Positions 31,478 through 41,099 of a DNA stretch of 64,000 bases are shown piece after piece; positions within the stretch are counted from its first letter, which is position 1; the number at the start of each line of letters is the position of its first letter. Source of the stretch: Methylomonas subterranea (GTDB lineage Bacteria > Pseudomonadota > Gammaproteobacteria > Methylococcales > Methylomonadaceae); NCBI RefSeq assembly GCF_024505185.1, contig NZ_JANIBJ010000005.1, positions 62,001 to 126,000 of the forward strand, read 5' to 3'. The notes under the pieces were generated by a model. That model was not told where the DNA came from and made no database searches. It saw only the letters and a list, made by a program, of their open reading frames with translations. The translations under genes and the position numbers were made by a program.

Positions 31478-33172
31478 ATGTCTGACGCCATCGACATCCA
31501 AGAAGTCCGCAACTGGCGCGAGTTCGAGAAAGAGCTGGCGGTACTCGGTGAGCAGATTCGTCAGCAGATCGAGCTGGAGTGCGAGGCGTTTGCCACCGAT
31601 CCGGCGGCGAGCCGCGAGCGGCGGGAACGCGCGTGGCACGACTACGGCTATTTCTGCAAAACCTATTTTCCGCACTACGTCCCCACGCCGCATTTCAGCC
31701 AATTTCACCAGTTTATCTTCGAGCGCTTCCCGGCCTGCATCGACAGCAAAACCGACGCCCGCGAGGTGCATCAAGCGCCACGCGGCGAGGCTAAATCGAC
31801 CTACGAAACCCAGCTCGGTTCGCTGTGGTGCATCGTCACCGGTCGCAAGCACATGATCGGCATCATTATGAATACGGAAGAGCAAGCGGCGGAGATGCTG
31901 GAAAGCATCAAGGCGGAGTTGGATACCAATCCGCGGCTGATGATGGACTTTCCGGACGCTTGCGGACGCGGTCGAGTGTGGCAAGCCACAACGGCCATCA
32001 CCGCCAATAACATCAAGGTCCGCATCGGCGGTACCGGCAAGAAAATCCGGGGCATGAAGCACGGCCCGCACCGGCCCGACCTGATCTTCCTGGACGACTT
32101 GGAAAACGACGAGAACGTCAAGGACAAAGGCCAGCGCGATAAGGTGCAGAAGTATGTACTCAGTGCGGTGCTGGGCTTGGCCGGACCGGGCGGCGGCATG
32201 GATGTGTTTTGGGTCGGTACCAGCTTGCATTACGACGCGGCGATCAACCGTGTTAGCCGCGCGCCGGGCTGGCGGCGCAAGGTTTTCCGGTCGATTTTGA
32301 AATGGCCTGATCGGATGGACCTGTGGGACCAGTGGGAAGCGCTGTACACCCGCAGCGGCGACGACGAAGAAAAGGAACAGTTCGAAGCCGAGGCGCTGGC
32401 GTTTTATCAAAAGAACAAAGCCGCGATGGATGCCGGCGCGGTGTGCAGTTGGCCGGACGTGCGGCCGCTGTACCGATTGATGTGCATGCGGGCGATCAAT
32501 CACGACGCTTTTGGCCAGGAACAGCAAAACGAAGCCGGCAACGACGAGAACGCGCCGTTTAAGGACATTCAGTTTTGGGTCAACCGGCTGTCTGACTGGG
32601 TGTTTTTCGGATCGATCGACCCGTCGCTTGGGAAAAAAGGCACGGTCAAAGGCGACCCGTCAGCGATTTTGGTGGGCGGTTTGGATCGTAAAAAGATGGT
32701 GCTGGATGTGGTGGAAGCCGATATCGCCCGCCGCGTGCCGGATTTGATCATCAGCCGCGCCATCGATCTGCAGGCTGAATACGGCTGCCTGGCCTGGGCG
32801 GTCGAAACCGTGCAGTTTCAGGCGTTTTTGCATAGCGAGTTGATCAAGCGCGCGGCGCTTAAGGGCATTGCGTTTCCCGGCATTCCGGTACAGCCGGATA
32901 CCGACAAGGCCTTGCGCATTATCAGTCTGCAACCGCACATCAACAACGGGCTGATTCGGCTACACCGCAGCCAGTCCACGCTGATCGAGCAGCTGAAGTT
33001 CTGGCCGGAAGCGGACCACGACGACGGCCCGGACGCGCTGGAAATGCTGTGGCAAATCGCCAAACAGTTTGGCGGCGAGTGGGATTACACGCCGGCGGGC
33101 AGCAGTCGCGGACAGCGGCGCTCGACCAGTCGGGGCAATAGCGATTATGACGAGGATTGGGATGATGATTGA
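31478..33172 (+). CDS. Terminase large subunit (Mu gp28)
   Basis: 564 residues. ATPase part: Walker A Q-A-P-R-G-E-A-K-S-T (about 106-115), Walker B D-L-I-F-L-D-D (about 201-207). RNase H-like nuclease: S-I-D-P-S-L-G-K (first Asp), L-A-W-A-V-E-T and D-H-D-D-G-P-D-A-L-E. It packages DNA headful-wise into the prohead. It is transcribed with the small terminase and portal from the palindrome promoter at 28168. Confidence 0.93.
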   Translation: MSDAIDIQEVRNWREFEKELAVLGEQIRQQIELECEAFATDPAASRERRERAWHDYGYFCKTYFPHYVPTPHFSQFHQFIFERFPACIDSKTDAREVHQAPRGEAKSTYETQLGSLWCIVTGRKHMIGIIMNTEEQAAEMLESIKAELDTNPRLMMDFPDACGRGRVWQATTAITANNIKVRIGGTGKKIRGMKHGPHRPDLIFLDDLENDENVKDKGQRDKVQKYVLSAVLGLAGPGGGMDVFWVGTSLHYDAAINRVSRAPGWRRKVFRSILKWPDRMDLWDQWEALYTRSGDDEEKEQFEAEALAFYQKNKAAMDAGAVCSWPDVRPLYRLMCMRAINHDAFGQEQQNEAGNDENAPFKDIQFWVNRLSDWVFFGSIDPSLGKKGTVKGDPSAILVGGLDRKKMVLDVVEADIARRVPDLIISRAIDLQAEYGCLAWAVETVQFQAFLHSELIKRAALKGIAFPGIPVQPDTDKALRIISLQPHINNGLIRLHRSQSTLIEQLKFWPEADHDDGPDALEMLWQIAKQFGGEWDYTPAGSSRGQRRSTSRGNSDYDEDWDDD

Positions 33173-33401
33173 AATCAGCGACTGGCAACCGATTGAAACA
33201 GCCCCAAAAGATGGGACTTTCATTATCGCCGGCGAAAATTTCTGCCGTGTCGATGACAACGATAAAGAGTATCCGCCAGACAAAATGATTGTTCGATGGA
33301 TAAGAGATGGATGGGTTTGTTTCGGCATGATAGTCCGATCGTTCGAACCCACGCATTGGATGCCATGCCCAAAATTGCCGATTGAGGTTGCCGATGATTA
33401 A
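33162..33401 (+). CDS. DUF551-like small protein
   Basis: 79 residues. W-Q-P-I-E-T-A-P-K-D-G-T near the start and T-H-W-M-P-C-P near the end frame a DUF551-type domain common in phages, function unknown. It overlaps the terminase end by 11 bp and the portal start by 8 bp. An ATG three bases downstream is an alternative start. Confidence 0.7.
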   Translation: MMIEISDWQPIETAPKDGTFIIAGENFCRVDDNDKEYPPDKMIVRWIRDGWVCFGMIVRSFEPTHWMPCPKLPIEVADD

Positions 33402-34980
33402 ACAAGCCAAAGCCGCCCTGGCCGCGCTGGCGGGTGTCAGTAAAAAAGGTCTGCAAGTGCTGCAAGCCGGCGCTCGCTCAACGCAAAGCACGCCGATGAA
33501 TTACAACAGCGTCAATACGCTGGACCCGACCCGGCTGGCGAATGCGTTTGCCCAGGCCGACCAGGGTTATATCACCGATCAGGCCACGCTGTTCGAGCTG
33601 GTCGAAGAGCAGGACGCGCATATTTTTTCGGAGCTGGCCAAGCGCCGCCGCGCGGTGACTGGGTTGAATTGGGACTTACATCCGAAAGACGATGCCACCC
33701 AGGCGGAGATCGACAGGGCCAAAGAGCTGAAAGACATGCTGTGCCAGATCAAAGGCGTTGACGATTCAGGGCAACGAAAATACCAAAGCTTTTCCGACGT
33801 GCTGTTCGATTTAACGGATGCGATAGGCAAAGGTCTGGCGGCACAAGAGATTCAGTGGCGCACCGGCGCGGAATGGGTACCGGCGGCCTTACATTGGGTG
33901 CCGCAACGGGAGTTTCAAATCGATATCAAAAGCGGCGAGTTGATGTACCGCAAAAACGGCATGCCGGAGTCGCTACGCGAGTGGGGCTGGGTGATTCACG
34001 AGCACCGGGCGAAGTCAGGGTATATCGAGCAGGCGGCGCTGTTCCGTGTGTTGGCCTGGACCTATGCCTACAAAGCCTACAACGTGCGCGATATGCAGCG
34101 GTTTTTGGAGGTGTACGGCATGCCGCTGCGCTTGGGTAAGTATCCGGCCGGCATCGGTAAAACCGAGCGCGACCAGTTATTGCGCGCGGTGCGCAATATT
34201 GGCAACGACGGCGCCGGCATCGTGCCCAGCACCATGACCATCGATTTTGTCACCCAAACCTCGACCGGCAACGTCACCGATTTTTTGAACGCGATCCAGT
34301 ATTGGGAGCGCAAGCAATCGATGGCCATCCTGGGCGGGACGTTGACGAGCCAGGCCGACGGCAAGACCAGCACCAATGCGTTGGGAGCGATCCACGACAA
34401 GGTGCGGCGCGAAATCATGCTGCACGACGTGCAGCAGATTCAACCGACCGTCAACCGCGATATCGTCCGGCCGATTGTGCTGTTGAACGGGATGTTCCCG
34501 GAAGACCGCATGCCGGAATTTTGCTACGACACGTCCGACGAAGTGGACCAAAAGGCGATGGTCGAGGTGTTGGAGAAAGGCGCAGCGTTGGGGATGGAGA
34601 TCGATGTCGATTGGGCACATCGGGCGTTGCAGATTCCGCGCGCAGGCGATCAGGCAAAGATTTTGACGCCGGCGGGCCGTTCTGCGGCGACGAGTCCGGC
34701 CGGGGCGGCGCTGTCCCGCCTGGCGGCGCTGGCCAGGCAACAACAAGACGGCGATATCGTCGGCAATTACAGCCAACAATTGGCTGCGCTGTGCATGCCG
34801 CACGAAGAGGCAGCGATTCAGCAGATTGCAGCGGTGGTGGCGGCGGCAGGTTCGTTTGACGATGCGATCGCGGGCATTGAGGCGTTAAATCTGGACAGTA
34901 AAGCCTGGGCCGGATCGTTGCAGCTGGGCATGGCGGCGGCGCATTTGGCCGGGCGCGGCGATATCGGTACCGGCGAATGA
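33394..34980 (+). CDS. Portal protein (Mu gp29, DUF935)
   Basis: 528 residues, full length. It has the L-A-N-A-F-A-Q-A-D-Q-G-Y start region, K-R-R-R-A-V-T-G-L-N-W, the L-E-V-Y-G-M-P-L-R-L-G-K-Y segment and a C-terminal helical tail, all DUF935 features. Forms the dodecameric DNA gate of the head. GAGG precedes the chosen ATG. Confidence 0.93.
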   Translation: MIKQAKAALAALAGVSKKGLQVLQAGARSTQSTPMNYNSVNTLDPTRLANAFAQADQGYITDQATLFELVEEQDAHIFSELAKRRRAVTGLNWDLHPKDDATQAEIDRAKELKDMLCQIKGVDDSGQRKYQSFSDVLFDLTDAIGKGLAAQEIQWRTGAEWVPAALHWVPQREFQIDIKSGELMYRKNGMPESLREWGWVIHEHRAKSGYIEQAALFRVLAWTYAYKAYNVRDMQRFLEVYGMPLRLGKYPAGIGKTERDQLLRAVRNIGNDGAGIVPSTMTIDFVTQTSTGNVTDFLNAIQYWERKQSMAILGGTLTSQADGKTSTNALGAIHDKVRREIMLHDVQQIQPTVNRDIVRPIVLLNGMFPEDRMPEFCYDTSDEVDQKAMVEVLEKGAALGMEIDVDWAHRALQIPRAGDQAKILTPAGRSAATSPAGAALSRLAALARQQQDGDIVGNYSQQLAALCMPHEEAAIQQIAAVVAAAGSFDDAIAGIEALNLDSKAWAGSLQLGMAAAHLAGRGDIGTGE

Positions 34981-35297
34981 GTACGGTGCATATCGAGATT
35001 AAACAAGCGACCGTCAGGCGCTTCGAGGTTGGCAAGTCTTACGATAACGCAGATCCGTTTAACCTGATTACCACGCTGGATTTTATCGGTCGCGGCGAGG
35101 TGCAGATGGGCGGCGACCTGGCGTTTCCGGACGCGCCAATCACTCGCGCCGATTTGCGCGAATTAAAGCGGCAATTGATCGAAGACCATAAGGTTAAGCG
35201 CCTGTATTGCTGGCGGACCAAGGGACATAAACCGCCGTATCCTGGTCGGGCCATCCGGGAAGACGGCAATTTGGTGTATTGGGAGATGGTGTTTTGA
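34977..35297 (+). CDS. Small protein between portal and gp30
   Basis: 106 residues, ATGA-coupled to the portal. Beta-rich start (V-H-I-E-I-K-Q-A-T-V-R-R-F-E-V-G) and a basic end (W-R-T-K-G-H-K-P-P-Y-P-G-R-A). Mu has no gene at this position. Unrecognised accessory gene, possibly virion-associated. Confidence 0.55.
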   Translation: MSTVHIEIKQATVRRFEVGKSYDNADPFNLITTLDFIGRGEVQMGGDLAFPDAPITRADLRELKRQLIEDHKVKRLYCWRTKGHKPPYPGRAIREDGNLVYWEMVF

Positions 35298-36601
35298 CGA
35301 CCAATCCCGCGCAACTACCATTTTCAGAGGCCATTGATTTTTTTAAGAACAAAATCAAGCTACCTACTGCCAGTTGGACTGATATTTGGCAAGAACAGCA
35401 TAGTTACGCAGCGGTAATAGCCGGCGCAAATCAAGATGCATTATTAGAAGACTATTTCAATGCCATGATGACCGCTAAACAGAGCGGCAATGGCTACGAT
35501 GAGTTTGCAAGCAAATTCGACGATATCGCCCAAAAACACGGATGGACATATAACGGTTCGCCGGGCTGGCGAAGCCGCATTATCTACGATACCAACATTA
35601 TGCAGGCCTATAACGTTGGACGATATGTGCAAATGATGAAGGTCAAGCACCTGAGGCCATATTGGGAATACGACCATACGTCGATCGAGCACCCGCGTCT
35701 GGAGCATAAAGCCTGGGACGGGTTGATTTTGTCTGCCGACGATCCGTGGTGGGATACGCATTACCCCCAAAACGGCTGGTTGTGCCGTTGCCGGGTTAAT
35801 TCACTGTCACATTATGAGGCCGAACAAGCCTGGCAGGAAAAGGGGAAAACTGGCCCAGATACTGCGCCGCCGATTGAATGGGAAACTAAAACCGTCGGTA
35901 AAAGAGGCCCATTTCCGCGAACTGTGCGTGTGCCCAAGGGGATTGATCCTGGGTTTGCGTATAACCCTGGCAAGGCCTATCTGGAACCGCTGACAGTACC
36001 GCCGTTGACGGCGCATGGCCACGTTTTAACCCTCCGCAAAAAGCCATGGCCTACGGAATTTAAAGCACCGGAAGCAAGCCCAGCTTCTAAGGTTTCCGCC
36101 AATATCCGCATGCCAAAAGGCACCGATCCAGAGGTTGGCGTTGATGAGTTTTTAGGGATTTTTGGTGCCACGCAGGACGAAGGGGCGACGTTTACGGATG
36201 CCGTCGGCATGACGATTGCCATTACCAAAGCATTATTCCAAAACGGTAAGGGCGAATTTAAGTGGCTGGCCGATCCTGATAAAGCCGATCGATTTGAAAA
36301 TATCAATCTATTGGCTATGACGCTACTGGAACCTGATGAAATTTGGCAGAATTGGGAAGAAGACCGCGAGTTTAGCCGGGATAATCCTGATCAACCAAAG
36401 CGCTGGCGATTGAAACGCCGCTATTTGCGGGCGTTTGAAATTGAGGAAACCGGCGAGTATGGGATTGTGGCGTTTGAGTGGGGTCGAACTGGCTGGATTG
36501 GCTCTACTGCATTTACACCCGACAGGCCAAATCCTGAAAAGCGCCAAGCGTATTTTGATAAGCAACGTATTGGCAGGTTGATTTTTAAACGGAATAAGTA
36601 G
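35294..36601 (+). CDS. Head morphogenesis protein gp30 (Mu F) with barnase-like C-terminal domain
   Basis: 435 residues from TTG with GGGAG upstream, 4-bp overlap with the previous gene. Residues about 85-190 are the F/SPP1-gp7 minor head domain (R-S-R-I-I-Y-D-T-N-I-M-Q-A-Y, H-P-R-L-E-H, P-Q-N-G-W-L-C-R-C). The last about 110 residues (from A-D-P-D-K-A-D-R-F-E-N-I, through K-R-R-Y-L-R-A-F, to R-I-G-R-L-I-F-K-R) resemble the phage PBECR2 barnase/EndoU/RelE-like nuclease domain. It may be injected with DNA. Confidence 0.85.
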   Translation: MTTNPAQLPFSEAIDFFKNKIKLPTASWTDIWQEQHSYAAVIAGANQDALLEDYFNAMMTAKQSGNGYDEFASKFDDIAQKHGWTYNGSPGWRSRIIYDTNIMQAYNVGRYVQMMKVKHLRPYWEYDHTSIEHPRLEHKAWDGLILSADDPWWDTHYPQNGWLCRCRVNSLSHYEAEQAWQEKGKTGPDTAPPIEWETKTVGKRGPFPRTVRVPKGIDPGFAYNPGKAYLEPLTVPPLTAHGHVLTLRKKPWPTEFKAPEASPASKVSANIRMPKGTDPEVGVDEFLGIFGATQDEGATFTDAVGMTIAITKALFQNGKGEFKWLADPDKADRFENINLLAMTLLEPDEIWQNWEEDREFSRDNPDQPKRWRLKRRYLRAFEIEETGEYGIVAFEWGRTGWIGSTAFTPDRPNPEKRQAYFDKQRIGRLIFKRNK

Positions 36602-36626
36602 GCGCTGAATCTGCCCATTCGGCGCC
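36601..36626 (+). other. Hairpin at the end of gp30
   Basis: GGCGCTGAAT and ATTCGGCGCC arms (9 of 10 paired, plus a G-U) with a 6-base loop, beginning at the last base of the gp30 stop. No T-run follows. It may stabilise the upstream mRNA. The remaining spacer to 36705 holds only the ribosome-binding site TAGGAG of the G gene. Confidence 0.5.
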
Positions 36627-36705
36627 CTGTGGCCGCATTGTGGAGGGGCTGGGCAGAGCCACTCTCGCTGACACCACACCTTTATTATAGGAGCGTTTTA
36701 GCATT

Positions 36706-37227
36706 ATGCAATTTGAGATCGAGTTCGACACCAGTCATTTGGAACATATTTTGGAGGCTGCCAGGCGTGAGATTGCGACGCCGGCGGAAATGTTGGGCAG
36801 TATCGGCGAATCGTTGTTGCGAGTAAATCGTCGGCGTCATGAGCAAGGTGTAGATCCGGAAGGTAAAGAGTGGAAACCCTTGTCTGAATTGACGCTGGCG
36901 GCTGGCAGTCGCAAAGGTGGACCATTGAATAAAACCGGCCGAATGTTGGCAAGTTTTCTGTATCAGATAGATAACGAGACGTTGATTCTGGGGTTTGATG
37001 GGCAGCGAGATGCTACGTTGGCAGCATTACATCAAGCCGGTTCCGATCCTTATGTGATCAGGCCAAAAACGAAAAAAGCGCTGGCGTTTGCGGGTATTGT
37101 TCGGCAGCGGGTAAATCATCCAGGTTTACCGAAACGGGAGCTGATTGGGTTTCCTGATAGCGATAAGAGTTTGGTTGAAAATGTGGCTATCGATCATCTC
37201 ACACGGGTTTTAAACCGGGTTCGATGA
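36706..37227 (+). CDS. Virion morphogenesis protein (Mu gpG, gp31)
   Basis: 173 residues. L-G-S-I-G-E-S-L-L-R, R-H-E-Q-G-V-D-P-E-G-K-E-W, then G-P-L-N-K-T-G-R-M-L and P-K-R-E-L-I-G-F near the end are typical of the phage virion morphogenesis (gpS/gpG) family. It joins head and tail. It is the last gene of the rightward operon; in Mu gene I would follow, here the prophage ends. Confidence 0.9.
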   Translation: MQFEIEFDTSHLEHILEAARREIATPAEMLGSIGESLLRVNRRRHEQGVDPEGKEWKPLSELTLAAGSRKGGPLNKTGRMLASFLYQIDNETLILGFDGQRDATLAALHQAGSDPYVIRPKTKKALAFAGIVRQRVNHPGLPKRELIGFPDSDKSLVENVAIDHLTRVLNRVR

Positions 37228-37242
37228 TCGTTTGAAGAGTAT

Positions 37243-37353
37243 TTAATCGGCGTAATCTATGATTTCGCAGTGGATTACAAATCCGGTTAGGTATGGCAGG
37301 CCTTTTGGTATGCCGTATTCTTTCTCGGTCATTTTGCTGATCGACCAATTCAT
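37243..37353 (-). pseudogene. Short minus-strand coding remnant near the prophage end
   Basis: A 36-residue frame (M-N-W-S-I-S-K-M-T-E-K-E-Y-G-I-P-K-G, ending C-E-I-I-D-Y-A-D) has protein-like composition but no ribosome-binding site. A stop lies a few codons upstream. It reads like the C-terminus of a longer protein. It may be a degraded terminal gene of the phage. Confidence 0.3.
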
Positions 37354-37371
37354 CCATTGGTCGACGGCGGC

Positions 37372-37585
37372 AGGTTTTCAAGCGAAAACCGGGTGAAATT
37401 ACCCTTATTACGCAGCTAATTTATGCCGATATTCTCGGGATATTTCCTACAATTGAGCCCGATTTTGTCCGGAATTCAAGATTTTTGATGTTTCGGTGAG
37501 AATCTAGTGTTTTCGCGGGTTTCCGGGCGAATGTTGGTGATTGTATCTGTCCTGTTTCCACCCTCTCCCTACTGCGGGATAGTCA
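37372..37585. mobile_element. Probable right end of the Mu-like prophage
   Basis: The AT-rich stretch between gpG and the pnp terminator carries a loosely repeated motif, CCGGGTGAAAT (about 37388), TTTCGGTGAGAAT (about 37491) and TTTCCGGGCGAAT (about 37520), as expected of transposase-binding sites at a phage end. The exact end (5'-TG..CA-3') and target duplication cannot be fixed because the other end is outside the window. Confidence 0.4.
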
Positions 37586-37587
37586 AT

Positions 37588-37614
37588 AAAAAGGGCCTTG
37601 TCAGGCCCTTTTTT
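37588..37614 (-). terminator. Intrinsic terminator of pnp
   Basis: Stem GGGCCT/AGGCCC with a 4-base loop, A-run on one side and T-run on the other, so it can work in both directions. It follows the pnp stop by 25 bp and marks the start of host sequence. Confidence 0.88.
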
Positions 37615-37638
37615 CACAAGTGACTGGCAAGACCAGCC

Positions 37639-39717
37639 TTACTCGCTATCGATATCCTTCATACTTAATCTAACCCGTCCTTGACGGTCTATTTCCAGTA
37701 CCTTGACTTTAACCATGTCGCCTTCGGACAATTTGTCGCTGACTTTTTCGACCCTTTCTTCCGAAATTTGCGAGATGTGCACCAAGCCGTCCTTGCCGGG
37801 CAGGATGGTGACGAAAGCTCCGAAGTCCATCAAACGTACCACTTTGCCTTCGTAGGTCTTACCTACTTCGACTTCGGCGGTAATTTCTTCGATCATGCGT
37901 CTGGCTTCTTCGCCGGCGGCTCTGTCGACGGAAGCGACATTGACCACGCCGTCGTCGGTCAAATCGATGCTGGCACCGGTTTGTTCGGTAATGGCACGAA
38001 TGGTGACGCCGCCCTTGCCGATGACTTCGCGGATTTTAGCCGGATCGATTTTGAAGGTAATGATGCGCGGCGCGAAGTCGGACATTTCGGCGCGGGTGCT
38101 TGACAGGGCTTTGTTCATTTCGCCCAGGATATGCAGGCGGCCGTGTTTGGCTTGTTCCAGCGCGACTTTCATAATTTCCGGTGTGATACCGTCGATTTTG
38201 ATGTCCATTTGTAGTGCGGTGATACCGTTTTCGGAACCGGCCACTTTAAAGTCCATGTCGCCCAAGTGGTCTTCGTCGCCCAGGATGTCGGATAAGACCG
38301 CGAACTGGTCGCCTTCCTTGATCAGACCCATGGCGATACCGGCCACCGGCGCTTTCAACGGTACGCCGGCATCCATCAACGCCAGACTGCTACCGCAAAC
38401 GGAAGCCATCGAGCTGGAGCCGTTGGATTCGGTGATTTCCGAAACGACGCGAATTACATAGGGGAATTCGCCGATAGCCGGTGTGACGGCTTGAACGCCG
38501 CGTTTGGCCAGCCTGCCGTGGCCGATTTCGCGGCGCTTCGGCGAACCGGTGCGACCTGTTTCGCCCACGCTGAACGGCGGGAAATTGTAATGAAACAGGA
38601 ATGTATCTTTATATTCGCCGGCCAATGCGTCGATGATTTGCGCATCGCGCTCGGTACCCAGTGTGGCGACAACCAAGGCCTGGGTTTCGCCGCGGGTGAA
38701 CAAGGCGGAGCCATGAGTTCTCGGCAAAACGCCGGTGCGGATGGTGATCGGCCTGACCGTGGTCAAATCACGGCCGTCGATACGTTTGCGGTCGTTAAGA
38801 ATGGCGCCGCGCACGATGTTGTATTCCAGGGTTTCGATGGCGTCACGAATATCGCCTTCTGCGAATTGATCGTCGGCGGTCAGTTTTTCCACCACGGCGC
38901 TACGGATGGCGCCTAGTGCGTCTTGTCGGGCCAATTTTTCGGCGATTTGATACGCGGACTTGATTTGGACTTCGGCTTCGGCGGCGACAGCGGTTTTCAA
39001 GGCTTCGTTATCCGCCGGCGCTGTCCAGGCCATTGCCGGTGCTCCGGCTGCCGCGGCAAATTCGTTGATGGCGTTGATCGCCACCTGCATTTGTTCGTGG
39101 CCGAACAGTACCGCGCCCAGCATTACATCTTCGGGCAGCAAATCGGCTTCGGATTCGACCATCAATACGGCTTTGGATGTGCCGGCAACCATCAGGCGTA
39201 AACGCGATTCCTTGAGTTGCGGCAAGGTCGGATTCAGCACGTATTGATCGTTGATATAGCCGATAGTGGCCGCGCCCAGCGGGCCGTTGAACGGCAGTCC
39301 CGAAATCGCCAGCGCGGCGGATGCCCCTATGATGGCGGGTGCTTCGGTGTCGATTTCCGGATTCAGGGACAGCACGGTGGCAATGATTTGTACTTCGTTG
39401 GTGAAGCCTTCGGGAAACAGCGGACGAATCGGGCGATCGATCAGGCGCGATATCAGTGTTTCGTTTTCGCTCGGGCGGCCTTCGCGTTTGAAAAAACCAC
39501 CGGGAATCTTGCCGGCGGCAAAGGCTTTTTCCTGGTAGTCAACCGTCAAGGGGAAAAAATCGCCGCCGCTGCTTTCTTTTTTTCCGACCACGGTCACCAG
39601 TAACGTGGTGCCCTCGACGTTGATGATCACCGCGCCGTTGGCTTGGCGGGCAATTTCCCCGGTTTCTAACGTGACGAGACGATCGCCGTACTGAAATTCT
39701 TTCCTGATAGGATTCAC
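37639..39717 (-). CDS. pnp: Polyribonucleotide nucleotidyltransferase (PNPase)
   Basis: 692 residues, full length. Two RNase PH domains (1-210 and about 310-540), with the phosphate and catalytic region around L-M-D-A-G-V-P, followed by KH (I-G-K-G-G-V-T-I-R) and S1 ([11 protein letters not shown]) domains. It degrades mRNA 3' to 5' with phosphate as part of the degradosome. The prophage ended just beyond its terminator, so the gene is intact. Downstream of rpsO as in most gammaproteobacteria. Confidence 0.98.
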   Translation of the reverse strand: MNPIRKEFQYGDRLVTLETGEIARQANGAVIINVEGTTLLVTVVGKKESSGGDFFPLTVDYQEKAFAAGKIPGGFFKREGRPSENETLISRLIDRPIRPLFPEGFTNEVQIIATVLSLNPEIDTEAPAIIGASAALAISGLPFNGPLGAATIGYINDQYVLNPTLPQLKESRLRLMVAGTSKAVLMVESEADLLPEDVMLGAVLFGHEQMQVAINAINEFAAAAGAPAMAWTAPADNEALKTAVAAEAEVQIKSAYQIAEKLARQDALGAIRSAVVEKLTADDQFAEGDIRDAIETLEYNIVRGAILNDRKRIDGRDLTTVRPITIRTGVLPRTHGSALFTRGETQALVVATLGTERDAQIIDALAGEYKDTFLFHYNFPPFSVGETGRTGSPKRREIGHGRLAKRGVQAVTPAIGEFPYVIRVVSEITESNGSSSMASVCGSSLALMDAGVPLKAPVAGIAMGLIKEGDQFAVLSDILGDEDHLGDMDFKVAGSENGITALQMDIKIDGITPEIMKVALEQAKHGRLHILGEMNKALSSTRAEMSDFAPRIITFKIDPAKIREVIGKGGVTIRAITEQTGASIDLTDDGVVNVASVDRAAGEEARRMIEEITAEVEVGKTYEGKVVRLMDFGAFVTILPGKDGLVHISQISEERVEKVSDKLSEGDMVKVKVLEIDRQGRVRLSMKDIDSE

Positions 39718-39768
39718 TATAAGGTTCCTTTGTGTTTAAAGGTGGTTTTGAAAATTTGCCATAAAGCG

Positions 39769-39795
39769 AAAAACGGCACTTTTGGTGCCGTTTTC
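39769..39795 (-). terminator. Hairpin between rpsO and pnp
   Basis: CGGCAC/GTGCCG stem with T loop, flanked by A and T runs. It lies 11 bp after the rpsO stop. In E. coli an attenuating terminator and an RNase III site lie in the same gap and control pnp; a similar role is likely. Confidence 0.8.
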
Positions 39796-39805
39796 CCTTA
39801 ATACT

Positions 39806-40075
39806 TTACTTACGAATGCCCAAGCGCTCGATCAGCGAACGATAACGGACAACGTCAGTGTCTTTCAGGTAATCCAACAATTTGCGGCGTTGGTTAACCA
39901 TGCGCAACAAACCACGGCGCGAATGGTTGTCTTTTTTGTTGGCGGCAAAGTGGGGGGTCAACTGATTGATGTTGGCGGTCAATAAAGCAACCTGAACTTC
40001 GGTGGAACCTGTGTCGGATTCCGACAAGCGATATTCTTCGACGACTGCTTTCTTTTGTGCTGCGGTTAATGCCAT
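39806..40075 (-). CDS. rpsO: 30S ribosomal protein S15
   Basis: 89 residues, exact family length. It contains [13 protein letters not shown] and [20 protein letters not shown], the S15 signature. Binds 16S rRNA early in 30S assembly. It has its own upstream gap of 112 bp to truB, in which a promoter probably lies. Confidence 0.98.
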   Translation of the reverse strand: MALTAAQKKAVVEEYRLSESDTGSTEVQVALLTANINQLTPHFAANKKDNHSRRGLLRMVNQRRKLLDYLKDTDVVRYRSLIERLGIRK

Positions 40076-40187
40076 TCTTAATCCCTATCGATTAAATGTT
40101 GTTAAAAATAAAGCCATGCATGTTGATGGCGGGTAATCACCGTTCCCACAATAGGGTGCAGGAGCGAATGAATTTTTGGCTGAAGAA

Positions 40188-41099
40188 TCAAGCAACTTGA
40201 CCGTTCAGGTTAAATATTTTTTTCGGCGCTAGTTTATCATCCAAAAGGATTTCTCCCAACCCCAAAAAGGTTTGTTCGTTATACATGCGCACGGAGCCCG
40301 GCGGATGGCCGCCAATTCGGATTTGCCGACCCTGGCGGATATCGACGGCTTGCTGGTCCGACAGGCTGACAGCCGGTAATTGTTGCAAGGGCGCATCCAC
40401 GGGAATCAGGCATTGCAAGCGTTCCGACTCGGACATGGCCTCCAGTTGCTCTAGGGTGTGGGCGTTTTCCAGCCTAAACATGCCGGCCGCCGTGCGGCGT
40501 AATTCGATAACCGTGGCGCAACTGCCCAAGGCGTGGCCCAAATCCTCCGCTAGCGAACGGATATAAGTGCCCTTGGAGCAGTGCACGTCCAACTTGACGG
40601 TTTCGCGGTCGTATTCGAGCAGATTCAGTGCGTAAATGGTGATATGTCGGGCTTGCCGCTCGACGGTTTTGCCTTCCCTGGCCAGTTCGTACAGCTTTTT
40701 ACCCTGATGCTTCAAAGCCGAATACATCGGCGGCACTTGGGCGATGGGGCCGGTAAAGCGTTGCAGGCAGCTTAGTAAATCGGCCGAGGAAAAAACCGGA
40801 ATCGGCATTTGCTTGACGATGGCGCCTTCGCTATCGCCGGTGTCGGTCATCAGGCCTAGACGTAGCGTGACTTGATAGCGCTTGTCGTCATCCAGCATCA
40901 GCGCGGATACCTTGGTGGCTTCGCCGAAGCACAACGGCAGCAGGCCGCTGGCCATGGGATCCAGGCTGCCGGTATGGCCGGCCTTGTTGGCGTTCAATAA
41001 GCGCCTGACTTCCTGTAGGGCCTTGTTCGACGATACGCCCAAACGTTTATCGAGCAGCACGATGCCATGCACATCGCGCCCGGACTTGCGTTTTGCCAT
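40188..41099 (-). CDS. truB: tRNA pseudouridine-55 synthase
   Basis: 303 residues. L-L-D-K near the start, G-H-T-G-S-L-D-P-M-A-S-G with the catalytic Asp, and a C-terminal PUA-type domain (I-R-Q-G-R-Q-I-R type segment near 260). Makes pseudouridine 55 in the tRNA T-loop. The ATG overlaps the rbfA stop (TGATG); a TTG just upstream was rejected. Confidence 0.97.
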   Translation of the reverse strand: MAKRKSGRDVHGIVLLDKRLGVSSNKALQEVRRLLNANKAGHTGSLDPMASGLLPLCFGEATKVSALMLDDDKRYQVTLRLGLMTDTGDSEGAIVKQMPIPVFSSADLLSCLQRFTGPIAQVPPMYSALKHQGKKLYELAREGKTVERQARHITIYALNLLEYDRETVKLDVHCSKGTYIRSLAEDLGHALGSCATVIELRRTAAGMFRLENAHTLEQLEAMSESERLQCLIPVDAPLQQLPAVSLSDQQAVDIRQGRQIRIGGHPPGSVRMYNEQTFLGLGEILLDDKLAPKKIFNLNGQVA

